From NCBI GenBank assembly GCA_947561715.1, contig OX387201.1, forward strand, positions 11,856,001 to 11,920,000: a DNA stretch of 64,000 bases, in the 5' to 3' direction. Positions 40,001 to 50,721 of this stretch are shown here, piece after piece. Every line of letters starts with the position of its first letter. The stretch's first letter is position 1. The notes under the pieces were generated by a model, which saw only the letters and a list, made by a program, of their open reading frames with translations, had not been told where the DNA came from and searched no databases. Made by a program: the position numbers and the translations under genes. Source of the stretch: Ascidia mentula. Lineage: Eukaryota; Chordata; Ascidiacea; Phlebobranchia; Ascidiidae.

Positions 40001-41198
40001 TTGTCCATTTTGCAGTATATGACTTTTCGATAAAAAATATTTTTTTTCAGTACAAGCTTTATTATACAGTGGAAAACGCTGATACTCCAGTACTGAGTTT
40101 GCGGTTGCACAACGCATGTAACTATGCGATTTCAGCACTTGTCCATTTTGCAGTATATGACTTTTCGATAAAAAATATGTTTTTTCAGTACAAGCTTTAT
40201 TATACAGTGGAAAACGCTGATACTCCAGTACTGAGTTTGCGGTTGCACAACGCAGGTAACTATGCGATTTCAGCACTTGTCCATTTTGCAGTATATGACT
40301 TTTCGATAAAAAATATGTTTTTTCAGTACAAGCTTTATTATACAGTGGAAAACGCTGATACTCCAGTACTGAGTTTGCGGTTGCACAACGTATGTAACTA
40401 TGCGATTTCAGCACTTGTCCATTTTGCAGTATATGACTTTTCGATAAAAAATATTTTTTTTCATTGCAAGCTTTATTATACAGTGGAAAACGCTGATACT
40501 CCAGTATTGCGTTTGCGGTTGCACAACGTATGTAACTATGCGCTTTCAGCACTTGTCCATTTTGCAGTATATGACTTTTCGATAAAAAATATTTTTTTTC
40601 AGTACAAGCTTTATTATACAGTGGAAAACGCTGATACTCCAGTACTGAGTTTGCGGTTGCACAAAGTATGTAACTCTGCGCTTTCAGCACTTGTCCATTT
40701 TGCAGTATATGACTTTTCGATAAAAAATATATTTTTTCATTACAAGCTTTATTATACAGTGGAAAACGCTGATACTCCAGTACTGAGTTTGCGGTTGCAC
40801 AACATAAGTAACTCTGCGCTTTCAGCACTTGTCCATTTTGCAGTATTTGACTTTTCGATAAAAAATATGTTTTTTCAGTACAAGCTTTATTATACAGTGG
40901 AAAACGCTGATACTCCAGTACTGAGTTTGCGGTTGCACAACGTATGTAACTCTGCAATTTCAGCACTTGTCCATTTTGCAGTATATGACTTTTCGATAAA
41001 AAATATGTTTTTTCAGTACAAGCTTTATTATACAGTGGAAAACGCTGATACTCCAGTACTGAGTTTGCGGTTGCACAACGTATGTAACTATGCGCTTCCA
41101 GCACTTGTCCATTTTGCAGTATATGACTTTTCGATGAAAAATATTTTTTTTTCAGTACAAGCTTTATTATACAGTGGAAAACGCTGATACTCCAGTAC
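37058..41198 (+). repeat. Domain I block B11, 30 monomers (4141 bp)
   Basis: Same length and monomer order as B4, offset 12075 bases, including the run of seven A then eight T in monomer 7 and taataga in monomer 8 (about 38128). It differs by tcatcattt in monomer 3 (about 37373, shared with B9), by cacaacgca in monomer 22 (near 39956) and by lacking B4's tttttgata. The T monomer is 41060-41198. Confidence 0.9.
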
Positions 41199-42027
41199 TG
41201 AGTTTGCGGTTGCACAACGCAGGTAACTATGCGATTTCAGCACTTGTCCATTTTGCAGTATATGACTTTTCGATAAAAAATATGTTTTTTCAGTACAAGC
41301 TTTATTATACAGTGGAAAACGCTGATACTCCAGTACTGAGTTTGCGGTTGCACAACGTATGTAACTATGCGATTTCAGCACTTGTCCATTTTGCAGTATA
41401 TGACTTTTCGATGAAAAATATTTTTTTTCATTACAAGCTTTATTATACAGTGGAAAACGCTGATACTCCAGTACTGAGTTTGCGGTTGCACAACGTATGT
41501 AACTCTGCGCTTTCAGCATTTGTCCATTTTGCAGTATATGACTTTTCGATAAAAAATATTTTTTTTCAGTACAAGCTTTATTATACAGTGGAAAACGCTG
41601 ATACTCCAGTACTGAGTTTGCGGTTGCACAACGCATGTAACTATGCGATTTCAGCACTTGTCCATTTTGCAGTATTTGACTTTTCGATAAAAAATATGTT
41701 TTTTCAGTACAAGCTTTATTATACAGTGGAAAACGCTGATACTCCAGTACTGAGTTTGCGGTTGCACAACGTATGTAACTCTGCAATTTCAGCACTTGTC
41801 CATTTTGCAGTATATGACTTTTCGATAAAAAAAATGTTTTTTCAGTACAAGCTTTATTATACAGTGGAAAACGCTGATACTCCAGTACTGAGTTTGCGGT
41901 TGCACAACGTATGTAACTATGCGCTTTCAGCACTTGTCCATTTTGCAGTATATGACTTTTCGATGAAAAATATTTTTTTTTCAGTACAAGCTTTATTATA
42001 CAGTGGAAAACGCTGATACTCCAGTAC
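41199..42027 (+). repeat. Domain I block B12, 6 monomers (829 bp)
   Basis: Copy of B6 at offset 10004: AG, SMH, SLF, F64, KKM and the gcgctttcagc form of the 139-bp terminal monomer (41889-42027). Confidence 0.9.
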
Positions 42028-43132
42028 TGAGTTTGCGGTTGCACAACGCAGGTAACTATGCGATTTCAGCACTTGTCCATTTTGCAGTATATGACTTTTC
42101 GATAAAAAATATGTTTTTTCAGTACAAGCTTTATTATGCAGTGGAAAACGCTGATACTCCAGTACTGAGTTTGCGGTTGCACAACGTATGTAACTGTGCG
42201 ATTTCAGCACTTGTCCATTTTGCAGTATATGACTTTTCGATGAAAAATATTTTTTTTCATTACAAGCTTTATTATACAGTGGAAAACGCTGATACTCCAG
42301 TACTGAGTTTGCGGTTGCACAACGTATGTAACTCTGCGCTTTCAGCATTTGTCCATTTTGCAGTATATGACTTTTCGATAAAAAATTTTTTTTTTCAGTA
42401 CAAGCTTTATTATACAGTGGAAAACGCTGATACTCCAGTATTGCGTTTGCGGTTGCACAACGTATGTAACTATGCGCTTTCAGCACTTGTCCATTTTGCA
42501 GTATATGACTTTTCGATAAAAAATATTTTTTTTCAGTACAAGCTTTATTATACAGTGGAAAAAGCTGATACTCCAGTACTGAGTTTGCGGTTGCACAAAG
42601 TATGTAACTCTGCGCTTTCAGCACTTGTCCATTTTGCAGTATATGACTTTTCGATAAAAAATATATTTTTTCATTACAAGCTTTATTATACAGTGGAAAA
42701 CGCTGATACTCCAGTACTGAGTTTGCGGTTGCACAACATAAGTAACTCTGCGCTTTCAGCACTTGTCCATTTTGCAGTATTTGACTTTTCGATAAAAAAT
42801 ATGTTTTTTCAGTACAAGCTTTATTATACAGTGGAAAACGCTGATACTCCAGTACTGAGTTTGCGGTTGCACAACGTATGTAACTCTGCAATTTCAGCAC
42901 TTGTCCATTTTGCAGTATATGACTTTTCGATAAAAAATATGTTTTTTCAGTACAAGCTTTATTATACAGTGGAAAACGCTGATACTCCAGTACTGAGTTT
43001 GCGGTTGCACAACGTATGTAACTATGCGCTTCCAGCACTTGTCCATTTTGCAGTATATGACTTTTCGATGAAAAATATTTTTTTTTCAGTACAAGCTTTA
43101 TTATACAGTGGAAAACGCTGATACTCCAGTAC
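42028..43132 (+). repeat. Domain I block B13, 8 monomers (1105 bp)
   Basis: Copy of B7 at offset 10004, with the same four uncommon variants: tatgcagtgg (42135), ctgtgcg, the A6T10 run and ggaaaaagctg (about 42557). The T monomer is 42994-43132. Confidence 0.9.
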
Positions 43133-43961
43133 TGAGTTTGCGGTTGCACAACGCAGGTAACTATGCGATTTCAGCACTTGTCCATTTTGCAGTATATGAC
43201 TTTTCGATAAAAAATATGTTTTTTCAGCACAAGCTTTATTATACAGTGGAAAACGCTGATACTCCAGTACTGAGTTTGCGGTTGCACAACGTATGTAACT
43301 ATGCGATTTCAGCACTTGTCCATTTTGCAGTATATGACTTTTCGATGAAAAATATTTTTTTTCATTACAAGCTTTATTATACAGTGGAAAACGCTGATAC
43401 TCCAGTACTGAGTTTGCGGTTGCACAACGTATGTAACTCTGCGCTTTCAGCATTTGTCCATTTTGCAGTATATGACTTTTCGATAAAAAATATTTTTTTT
43501 CAGTACAAGCTTTATTAAACAGTGGAAAACGCTGATACTCCAGTACTGAGTTTGCGGTTGCACAACGCATGTAACTATGCGATTTCAGCACTTGTCCATT
43601 TTGCAGTATTTGACTTTTCGATAAAAAATATGTTTTTTCAGTACAAGCTTTATTATACAGTGGAAAACGCTGATACTCCAGTACTGAGTTTGCGGTTGCA
43701 CAACATATGTAACTCTGCAATTTCAGCACTTGTCCATTTTGCAGTATATGACTTTTCGATAAAAAATATGTTTTTTCAGTACAAGCTTTATTATACAGTG
43801 GAAAACGCTGATACTCCAGTACTGAGTTTGCGGTTGCACAACGTATGTAACTATGCGCTTTCAGCACTTGTCCATTTTGCAGTATATGACTTTTCGATGA
43901 AAAATATTTTTTTTTCAGTACAAGCTTTATTATACAGTGGAAAACGCTGATACTCCAGTAC
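43133..43961 (+). repeat. Domain I block B14, 6 monomers (829 bp)
   Basis: Order: AG with tcagcac (43225), SMH, SLF, F64, c31 with cacaacatatg, terminal T with gcgctttcagc (43823-43961). Monomer 3 has ttattaaac (about 43512), a unique stop in the forward open frame. The AG head matches B8 and B10, while SMH has ttacaag instead of ttataag, so the homology with B8 ends within the second monomer. Confidence 0.88.
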
Positions 43962-44928
43962 TGAGTTTGCGGTTGCACAACGCAGGTAACTATGCGATTT
44001 CAGCACTTGTCCATTTTGCAGTATATGACTTTTCGATAAAAAATATGTTTTTTCAGTACAAGCTTTATTATACAGTGGAAAACGCTGATACTCCAGTACT
44101 GAGTTTGCGGTTGCACAACGTATGTAACTATGCGATTTCAGCACTTGTCCATTTTGCAGTATATGACTTTTCGATGAAAAATATTTTTTTTCATTACAAG
44201 CTTTATTATACAGTGGAAAACGCTGATACTCCAGTACTGAGTTTGCGGTTGCACAACGTATGTAACTCTGCGCTTTCAGCATTTGTCCATTTTGCAGTAT
44301 ATGACTTTTCGATAAAAAATATTTTTTTTCAGTACAAGCTTTATTATACAGTGGAAAACGCTGATACTCCAGTACTGAGTTTGCGGTTGCACAACGCATG
44401 TAACTATGCGATTTCAGCACTTGTCCATTTTGCAGTATTTGACTTTTCGATAAAAAATATGTTTTTTCAGTACAAGCTTTATTATACAGTGGAAAACGCT
44501 GATACTCCAGTACTGAGTTTGCGGTTGCACAACGCATGTAACTATGCGATTTCAGCACTTGTCCATTTTGCAGTATTTGACTTTTCGATAAAAAATATGT
44601 TTTTTCAGTACAAGCTTTATTATACAGTGGAAAACGCTGATACTCCAGTACTGAGTTTGCGGTTGCACAACGTATGTAACTCTGCAATTTCAGCACTTGT
44701 CCATTTTGCAGTATATGACTTTTCGATAAAAAATATGTTTTTTCAGTACAAGCTTTATTATACAGTGGAAAACGCTGATACTCCAGTACTGAGTTTGCGG
44801 TTGCACAACGTATGTAACTATGCGCTTTCAGCACTTGTCCATTTTGCAGTATATGACTTTTCGATGAAAAATATTTTTTTTTCAGTACAAGCTTTATTAT
44901 ACAGTGGAAAACGCTGATACTCCAGTAC
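43962..44928 (+). repeat. Domain I block B15, 7 monomers (967 bp), last complete block
   Basis: Order: AG, SMH, SLF, F64, F64, c31, terminal T with gcgctttcagc (44790-44928). It equals a B14-type six-monomer block with the F64 monomer duplicated in tandem (44376-44513 and 44514-44651), a one-monomer slippage gain. It is the last block ended by a 139-bp monomer; none occurs to its right. Confidence 0.88.
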
Positions 44929-45894
44929 TGAGTTTGCGGTTGCACAACGCAGGTAACTATGCGATTTCAGCACTTGTCCATTTTGCAGTATATGACTTTT
45001 CGATAAAAAATATGTTTTTTCAGTACAAGCTTTATTATACAGTGGAAAACGCTGATACTCCAGTACTGAGTTTGCGGTTGCACAACGTATGTAACTGTGC
45101 GATTTCAGCACTTGTCCATTTTGCAGTATATGACTTTTCGATGAAAAATATTTTTTTTCATTACAAGCTTTATTATACAGTGGAAAACGCTGATACTCCA
45201 GTACTGAGTTTGCGGTTGCACAACGTATGTAACTCTGCGCTTTCAGCATTTGTCCATTTTGCAGTATATGACTTTTCGATAAAAAATATTTTTTTTCAGT
45301 ACAAGCTTTATTATACAGTGGAAAACGCTGATACTCCAGTACTGAGTTTGCGGTTGCACAACGCATGTAACTATGCGATTTCAGCACTTGTCCATTTTGC
45401 AGTATATGACTTTTCGATAAAAAATATTTTTTTTCAGTACAAGCTTTATTATACAGTGGAAAACGCTGATACTCCAGTACTGAGTTTGCGGTTGCACAAC
45501 GTATGTAACTATGCGATTTCAGCACTTGTCCATTTTGCAGTATATGACTTTTCGATAAAAAATATGTTTTTTCAGTACAAGCTTTATTATACAGTGGAAA
45601 ACGCTGATACTCCAGTACTGAGTTTGCGGTTGCACAACGTATGTAACTATGCGATTTCAGCACTTGTCCATTTTGCAGTATATGACTTTTCGATAAAAAA
45701 TATTTTTTTTCATTGCAAGCTTTATTATACAGTGGAAAACGCTGATACTCCAGTATTGCGTTTGCGGTTGCACAACGTATGTAACTATGCGCTTTCAGCA
45801 CTTGTCCATTTTGCAGTATATGACTTTTCGATAAAAAATATTTTTTTTCAGTACAAGCTTTATTATACAGTGGAAAACGCTGATACTCCAGTAC

Positions 45895-46031
45895 TGAGTT
45901 TGCGGTTGCACAACGCATGTAACTATACGATTTCAGCACTTGTCCATTTTGCAGTATATGACTTTTCGATAAAAAATTTTTTTTTCAGTACAAGCTTTAT
46001 TATACAGTGGAAAACGCTGATACTCCAGTAC
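45895..46031 (+). repeat. 137-bp monomer (1-bp deletion)
   Basis: The usual A6-TA-T8 run is replaced by A6T9, one base shorter (about 45971-45985). Together with the 136-bp monomer downstream it shifts the phase by three bases. It also carries actatacg in place of actatgcg. Confidence 0.9.
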
Positions 46032-46721
46032 TGAGTTTGCGGTTGCACAACGTATGTAACTATGCGATTTCAGCACTTGTCCATTTTGCAGTATATGACT
46101 TTTCGATAAAAAATATGTTTTTTCAGTACAAGCTTTATTATACAGTGGAAAACGCTGATACTCCAGTACTAAGTTTGCGGTTGCACAACGTATGTAACTA
46201 TGCGATTTCAGCACTTGTCCATTTTGCAGTAAATGACTTTTCGATGAAAAATATTTTTTTTCATTACAAGCTTTATTATACAGTGGAAAACGCTGATACT
46301 CCAGTACTGAGTTTGCGGTTGCACAACGCATGTAACTATGCGATTTCAGCACTTGTCCATTTTGCAGTATATGACTTTTCGATAAAATATATTTTTTTTC
46401 AGTGCAAGCTTTATTATACAGTGGAAAACGCTGATACTCCAGTACTGAGTTTGCGGTTGCACAACGCATGTAACTATGCGATTTCAGCACTTGTCCATTT
46501 TGCAGTATATGACTTTTCGATAAAAAATATGTTTTTTCAGTACAAGCTTTATTATACAGTGGAAAACGCTGATACTCCAGTACTGAGTTTGCGGTTGCAC
46601 AACGCATGTAACTATGCGATTTCAGTACTTGTCCATTTTGCAGTATATGACTTTTCGATAAAAAATATTTTTTTTCAGTACAAGCTTTATTATACAGTGG
46701 AAAACGCTGATACTCCAGTAC

Positions 46722-46857
46722 TGAGTTTGCGGTTGCACAACGCATGTAACTATGCGATTTCAGCACTTGTCCATTTTGCAGTATATGACTTTTCGATAAA
46801 ATATATTTTTTCATTGCAAGCTTTATTATACAGTGGAAAACGCTGATACTCCAGTAT
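46722..46857 (+). repeat. 136-bp monomer (2-bp deletion), Domain I/II boundary
   Basis: The A/T run reads four A, TATA, six T, two bases shorter than usual (about 46798-46811), and is followed by cattgc. The next monomer starts at 46858, and every monomer from there to the right edge is exactly 138 bp. I take this monomer as the right end of the transition. Confidence 0.9.
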
Positions 46858-49800
46858 TGCGTTTGCGGTTGCACAACGTATGTAACTATGCGATTTCAGC
46901 ACTTGTCCATTTTGCAGTATATCACTTTTCGATAAAAAATATTTTTTTTCAGTACAAGCCCTATTATACAGTGGAAAACGCTGATACTCCAGTACTGAGT
47001 TTGCGGTTGCACAACGTATGTAACTATGCGATTTCAGCACTTGTCCATTTTGCAGTATATGACTTTTCGATAAAAAATATTTTTTTTCATTACAAGCTTT
47101 ATTATACAGTGGAAAACGCTGATACTCCAGTACTGAGTTTGCGGTTGCACAACGTATGTAACTCTGCGCTTTCAGCACTTGTCCATTTTGCAGTATATGA
47201 CTTTTCGATAAAAAATATTTTTTTTCAGTACAAGCTTTATTATACAGTGGAAAACGCTGATACTCCAGTACTGAGTTTGCGGTTGCACAACGTATGTAAC
47301 TATGCGATTTCAGCACTTGTCCATTTTGCAGTATATGACTTTTCGATAAAAAATATTTTTTTTCATTGCAAGCTTTATTATACAGTGGAAAACGCTGATA
47401 CTCCAGTATTGCGTTTGCGGTTGCACAACGTATGTAACTATGCGCTTTCAGCACTTGTCCATTTTGCAGTATATGACTTTTCGATAAAAAATATTTTTTT
47501 TCAGTACAAGCTTTATTATACAGTGGAAAACGCTGATACTCCAGTACTGAGTTTGCGGTTGCACAGCGCATGTAACTATACGATTTCAGCACTTGTCCAT
47601 TTTGCAGTATATGACTTTTCGATAAAAAATATTTTTTTTCAGTACAAGCTTTATTATACAGTGGAAAACGCTGATACTCCAGTACTGAGTTTGCGGTTGC
47701 ACAACGTATGTAACTATGCGATTTCAGCACTTGTCCATTTTGCAGTATATGACTTTTCGTTGAAAAATATTTTTTTTCATTACAAGCTTTATTATACAGT
47801 GGAAAACGCTGATACTCCAGTACTGAGTTTGCGGTTGCACAACGCATGTAACTATGCGATTTCAGCACTTGTCCATTTTGCAGTATATGACTTTTCGATA
47901 AAAAATATTTTTTTTCAGTACAAGCTTTATTATACAGTGGAAAACGCTGATACTCCAGTATTGCGTTTGCGGTTGCACAACGTATGTAACTATGCGATTT
48001 CAGCACTTGTCCATTTTGCAGTATATCACTTTTCGATAAAAAATATTTTTTTTCAGTACAAGCCCTATTATACAGTGGAAAACGCTGATACTCCAGTACT
48101 GAGTTTGCGGTTGCACAACGCATGTAACTATGCGATTTCAGCACTTGTCCATTTTGCAGTATATGACTTTTCGATAAAAAATATTTTTTTTCAGTACAAG
48201 CTTTATTATACAGTGGAAAACGCTGATACTCCAGTACTGAGTTTGCGGTTGCACAACGTAAGTAACTATGAGATTTCTGCACTTGTCCATTTTGCAGTAT
48301 ATGACTTTTCGATAAAAAATATTTTTTTTCATTGCAAGCTTTATTATACAGTGGAAAACGCTGATACTCCAGTATTGCGTTTGCGGTTGCACAACGTATG
48401 TAACTATGCGCTTTCAGCACTTGTCCATTTTGCAGTATATGACTTTTCGATAAAAAATATTTTTTTTCAGTACAAGCTTTATTATACAGTGGAAAACGCT
48501 GATACTCCAGTACTGAGTTTGCGGTGGCACAACGTATGTAACTATGCGATTTCAGCACTTGTCCATTTTGCAGTATATGACTTTTCGATAAAAAATATGT
48601 TTTTTCAGTACAAGCTTTATTATACAGTGGAAAACGCTGATACTCCAGTACTAAGTTTGCGGTTGCACAACGTATGTAACTATGCGATTTCAGCACTTGT
48701 CCATTTTGCAGTATATGACTTTGCGATAAAAAATATTTTTTTTCAGTACAAGCTTTATTATACAGTGGAAAACGCTGATACTCCAGTACTGAGTTTGCGG
48801 TTGCACAACGCAGGTAACTATGCGATTTCAGCACTTGTCCATTTTGCAGTATATGACTTTTTGATAAAAAATATTTTTTTTCAGTACAAGCTTTATTATA
48901 CAGTGGAAAACGCTGATACTCCAGTACTGAGTTTGCGGTTGCACAACGTATGTAACTATGCGATTTCAGCACTTGTCCATTTTGCAGTATATGACTTTTC
49001 GATGAAAAATATTTTTTTTCATTACAAGCTTTATTATGCAGTGGAAAACGCTGATACTCCAGTACTGAGTTTGCGGTTGCACAACGTATGTAACTCTGCG
49101 ATTTCAGCACTTGTCCATTTTGCAGTATATGACTTTTCGATAAAAAATATTTTTTTTCAGTACAAGCTTTATTATACAGTGGAAAACGCTGATACTCCAG
49201 TATTGCGTTTGCGGTTGCACAACGTATGTAACTATGCGCTTTCAGCACTTGTCCATTTTGCAGCATATGACTTTTCGATAAAAAATATTTTTTTTCAGTA
49301 CAAGCTTTATTATACAGTGGAAAACGCTGATACTCCAGTACTGAGTTTGCGGTTGCACAACGCATGTAACTATGCGATTTCAGCTCTTGTCCATTTTGCA
49401 GTATATGACTTTTCGATAAAAAATATTTTTTTTCAGTACAAGCTTTATTATACAGTGGAAAACGCTGATACTCCAGTACTGAGTTTGCGGTTGCACAACG
49501 CAGGTAACTATGCGATTTCAGCACTTGTCCATTTTGCAGTATATGACTTTTCGATAAAAAATATTTTTTTTCAGTACAAGCTTTATTATACAGTGGAAAA
49601 CGCTGATACTCCAGTACTGAGTTTGCGGTTGCACAACGTATGTAACTATGCGATTTCAGCACTTGTCCATTTTGCAGTATATGACTTTTCGATAAAAAAT
49701 ATGTTTTTTCAGTACAAGCTTTATTATACAGTGGAAAACGCTGATACTCCAGTACTGAGTTTGCGGTTGCACAACGTATGTAACTATGCGATTTCAGCAC

Positions 49801-50721
49801 TTGTCCATTTTGCAGTATATGACTTTTCGATGAAAAATATTTTTTTTCATTACAAGCTTTATTATACAGTGGAAAACGCTGATACTCCAGTACTGAGTTT
49901 GCGGTTGCACAACGTATGTAACTATGCGATTTCAGCACTTGTCCATTTTGCAGTATATGACTTTTCGATAAAAAATATTTTTTTTCATTGCAAGCTTTAT
50001 TATACAGTGGAAAACGCTGATACTCCAGTATTGCGTTTGCGGTTGCACAACGTATGTAACTATGCGCTTTCAGCACTTGTCCATTTTGCAGTATATGACT
50101 TTTTGATAAAAAATATTTTTTTTCAGTACAAGCTTTATTATACAGTGAAAAACGCTGATACTCCAGTACTGAGTTTGCGGTTGCACAACGCATGTAACTA
50201 TGCGATTTCAGCACTTGTCCATTTTGCACTATATGACTTTTCGATAAAAAATATTTTTTTTCAGTACAAGCTTTATTATACAGTGGAAAACGCTGATACT
50301 CCAGTACTGAGTTTGCGGTTGCACAACGTATGTAACTATGCGATTTCAGCACTTGTCCATTTTGCAGTATATGACTTTTCGATAAAAAATATATTTTTTC
50401 AGTACAAGCTTTATTATACAGTGGAAAACGCTGATACTCCAGTACTAAGTTTGCGGTTGCACAACGTATGTAACTATGCGATTTCAGCACTTGTCCATTT
50501 TGCAGTATATGACTTTTCGATAAAAAATATGTTTTTTCAGTACAAGCTTTATTATACAGTGGAAAACGTTGATACTCCAGTACTGAGTTTGCGGTTGCAC
50601 AACGCAGGTAACTGTGCGATTTCAGCACTTGTCCATTTTGCAGTATATGACTTTTCGATAAAAAATATTTTTTTTCAGTACAAGCTTTATTATACAGTGG
50701 AAAACGCCGATACTCCAGTAC
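46858..50721 (+). repeat. Domain II left flank, 28 monomers, diverged and internally deleted
   Basis: All monomers are 138 bp. Two R monomers with tatatcac and aagccc, at 46858 and 47962, lie 1104 bases (eight monomers) apart. From 48238 the order follows the Domain II higher-order repeat with gaps: gtaagt/HC, R, ggtggcac with M, A2, as at 53068-53757 but with one monomer missing. Later monomers resemble the R with gcagcatatg (49204) and the atatatttttt and A2 pair (50308-50583). Scattered single-copy changes (tatgagatttct at about 48268, tttgcgata at about 48721) show it is less homogenised than the copies to its right. Confidence 0.8.
48238..48375 (+). repeat. Diverged monomer with loss of a reverse-strand stop
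   Basis: This monomer has cgtaagtaac, atgagatttc and ttctgcac. The last change (a42g43-flanking cag to ctg) removes the tga that every other monomer carries in the second reverse frame. That alone lets an 84-codon reverse frame span two monomers at 48138-48392. It is a local mutation, not a gene. Confidence 0.85.

Larger units (their letters stand above)
44929..46857 (+). repeat. Transition between Domain I and Domain II, 14 monomers
   Basis: It begins like a Domain I block (AG, SMH with ctgtgcg, SLF, then plain, M, HC, R) but never reaches K, IS or a T monomer. It then passes into monomers with unusual changes: actatacg (near 45920), gtaaatgac (near 46229), ataaaatata (near 46381). Two monomers carry the only net deletions in the window. 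Its right part resembles Domain II in using c22 and t43 monomers heavily. Confidence 0.8.

Noticed and set aside
48138..48392. 84-codon reverse frame as a small gene
   Set aside because: It exists only because one diverged monomer lost a tga (ttctgcac at about 48277). It covers two monomers and has nothing gene-like around it.
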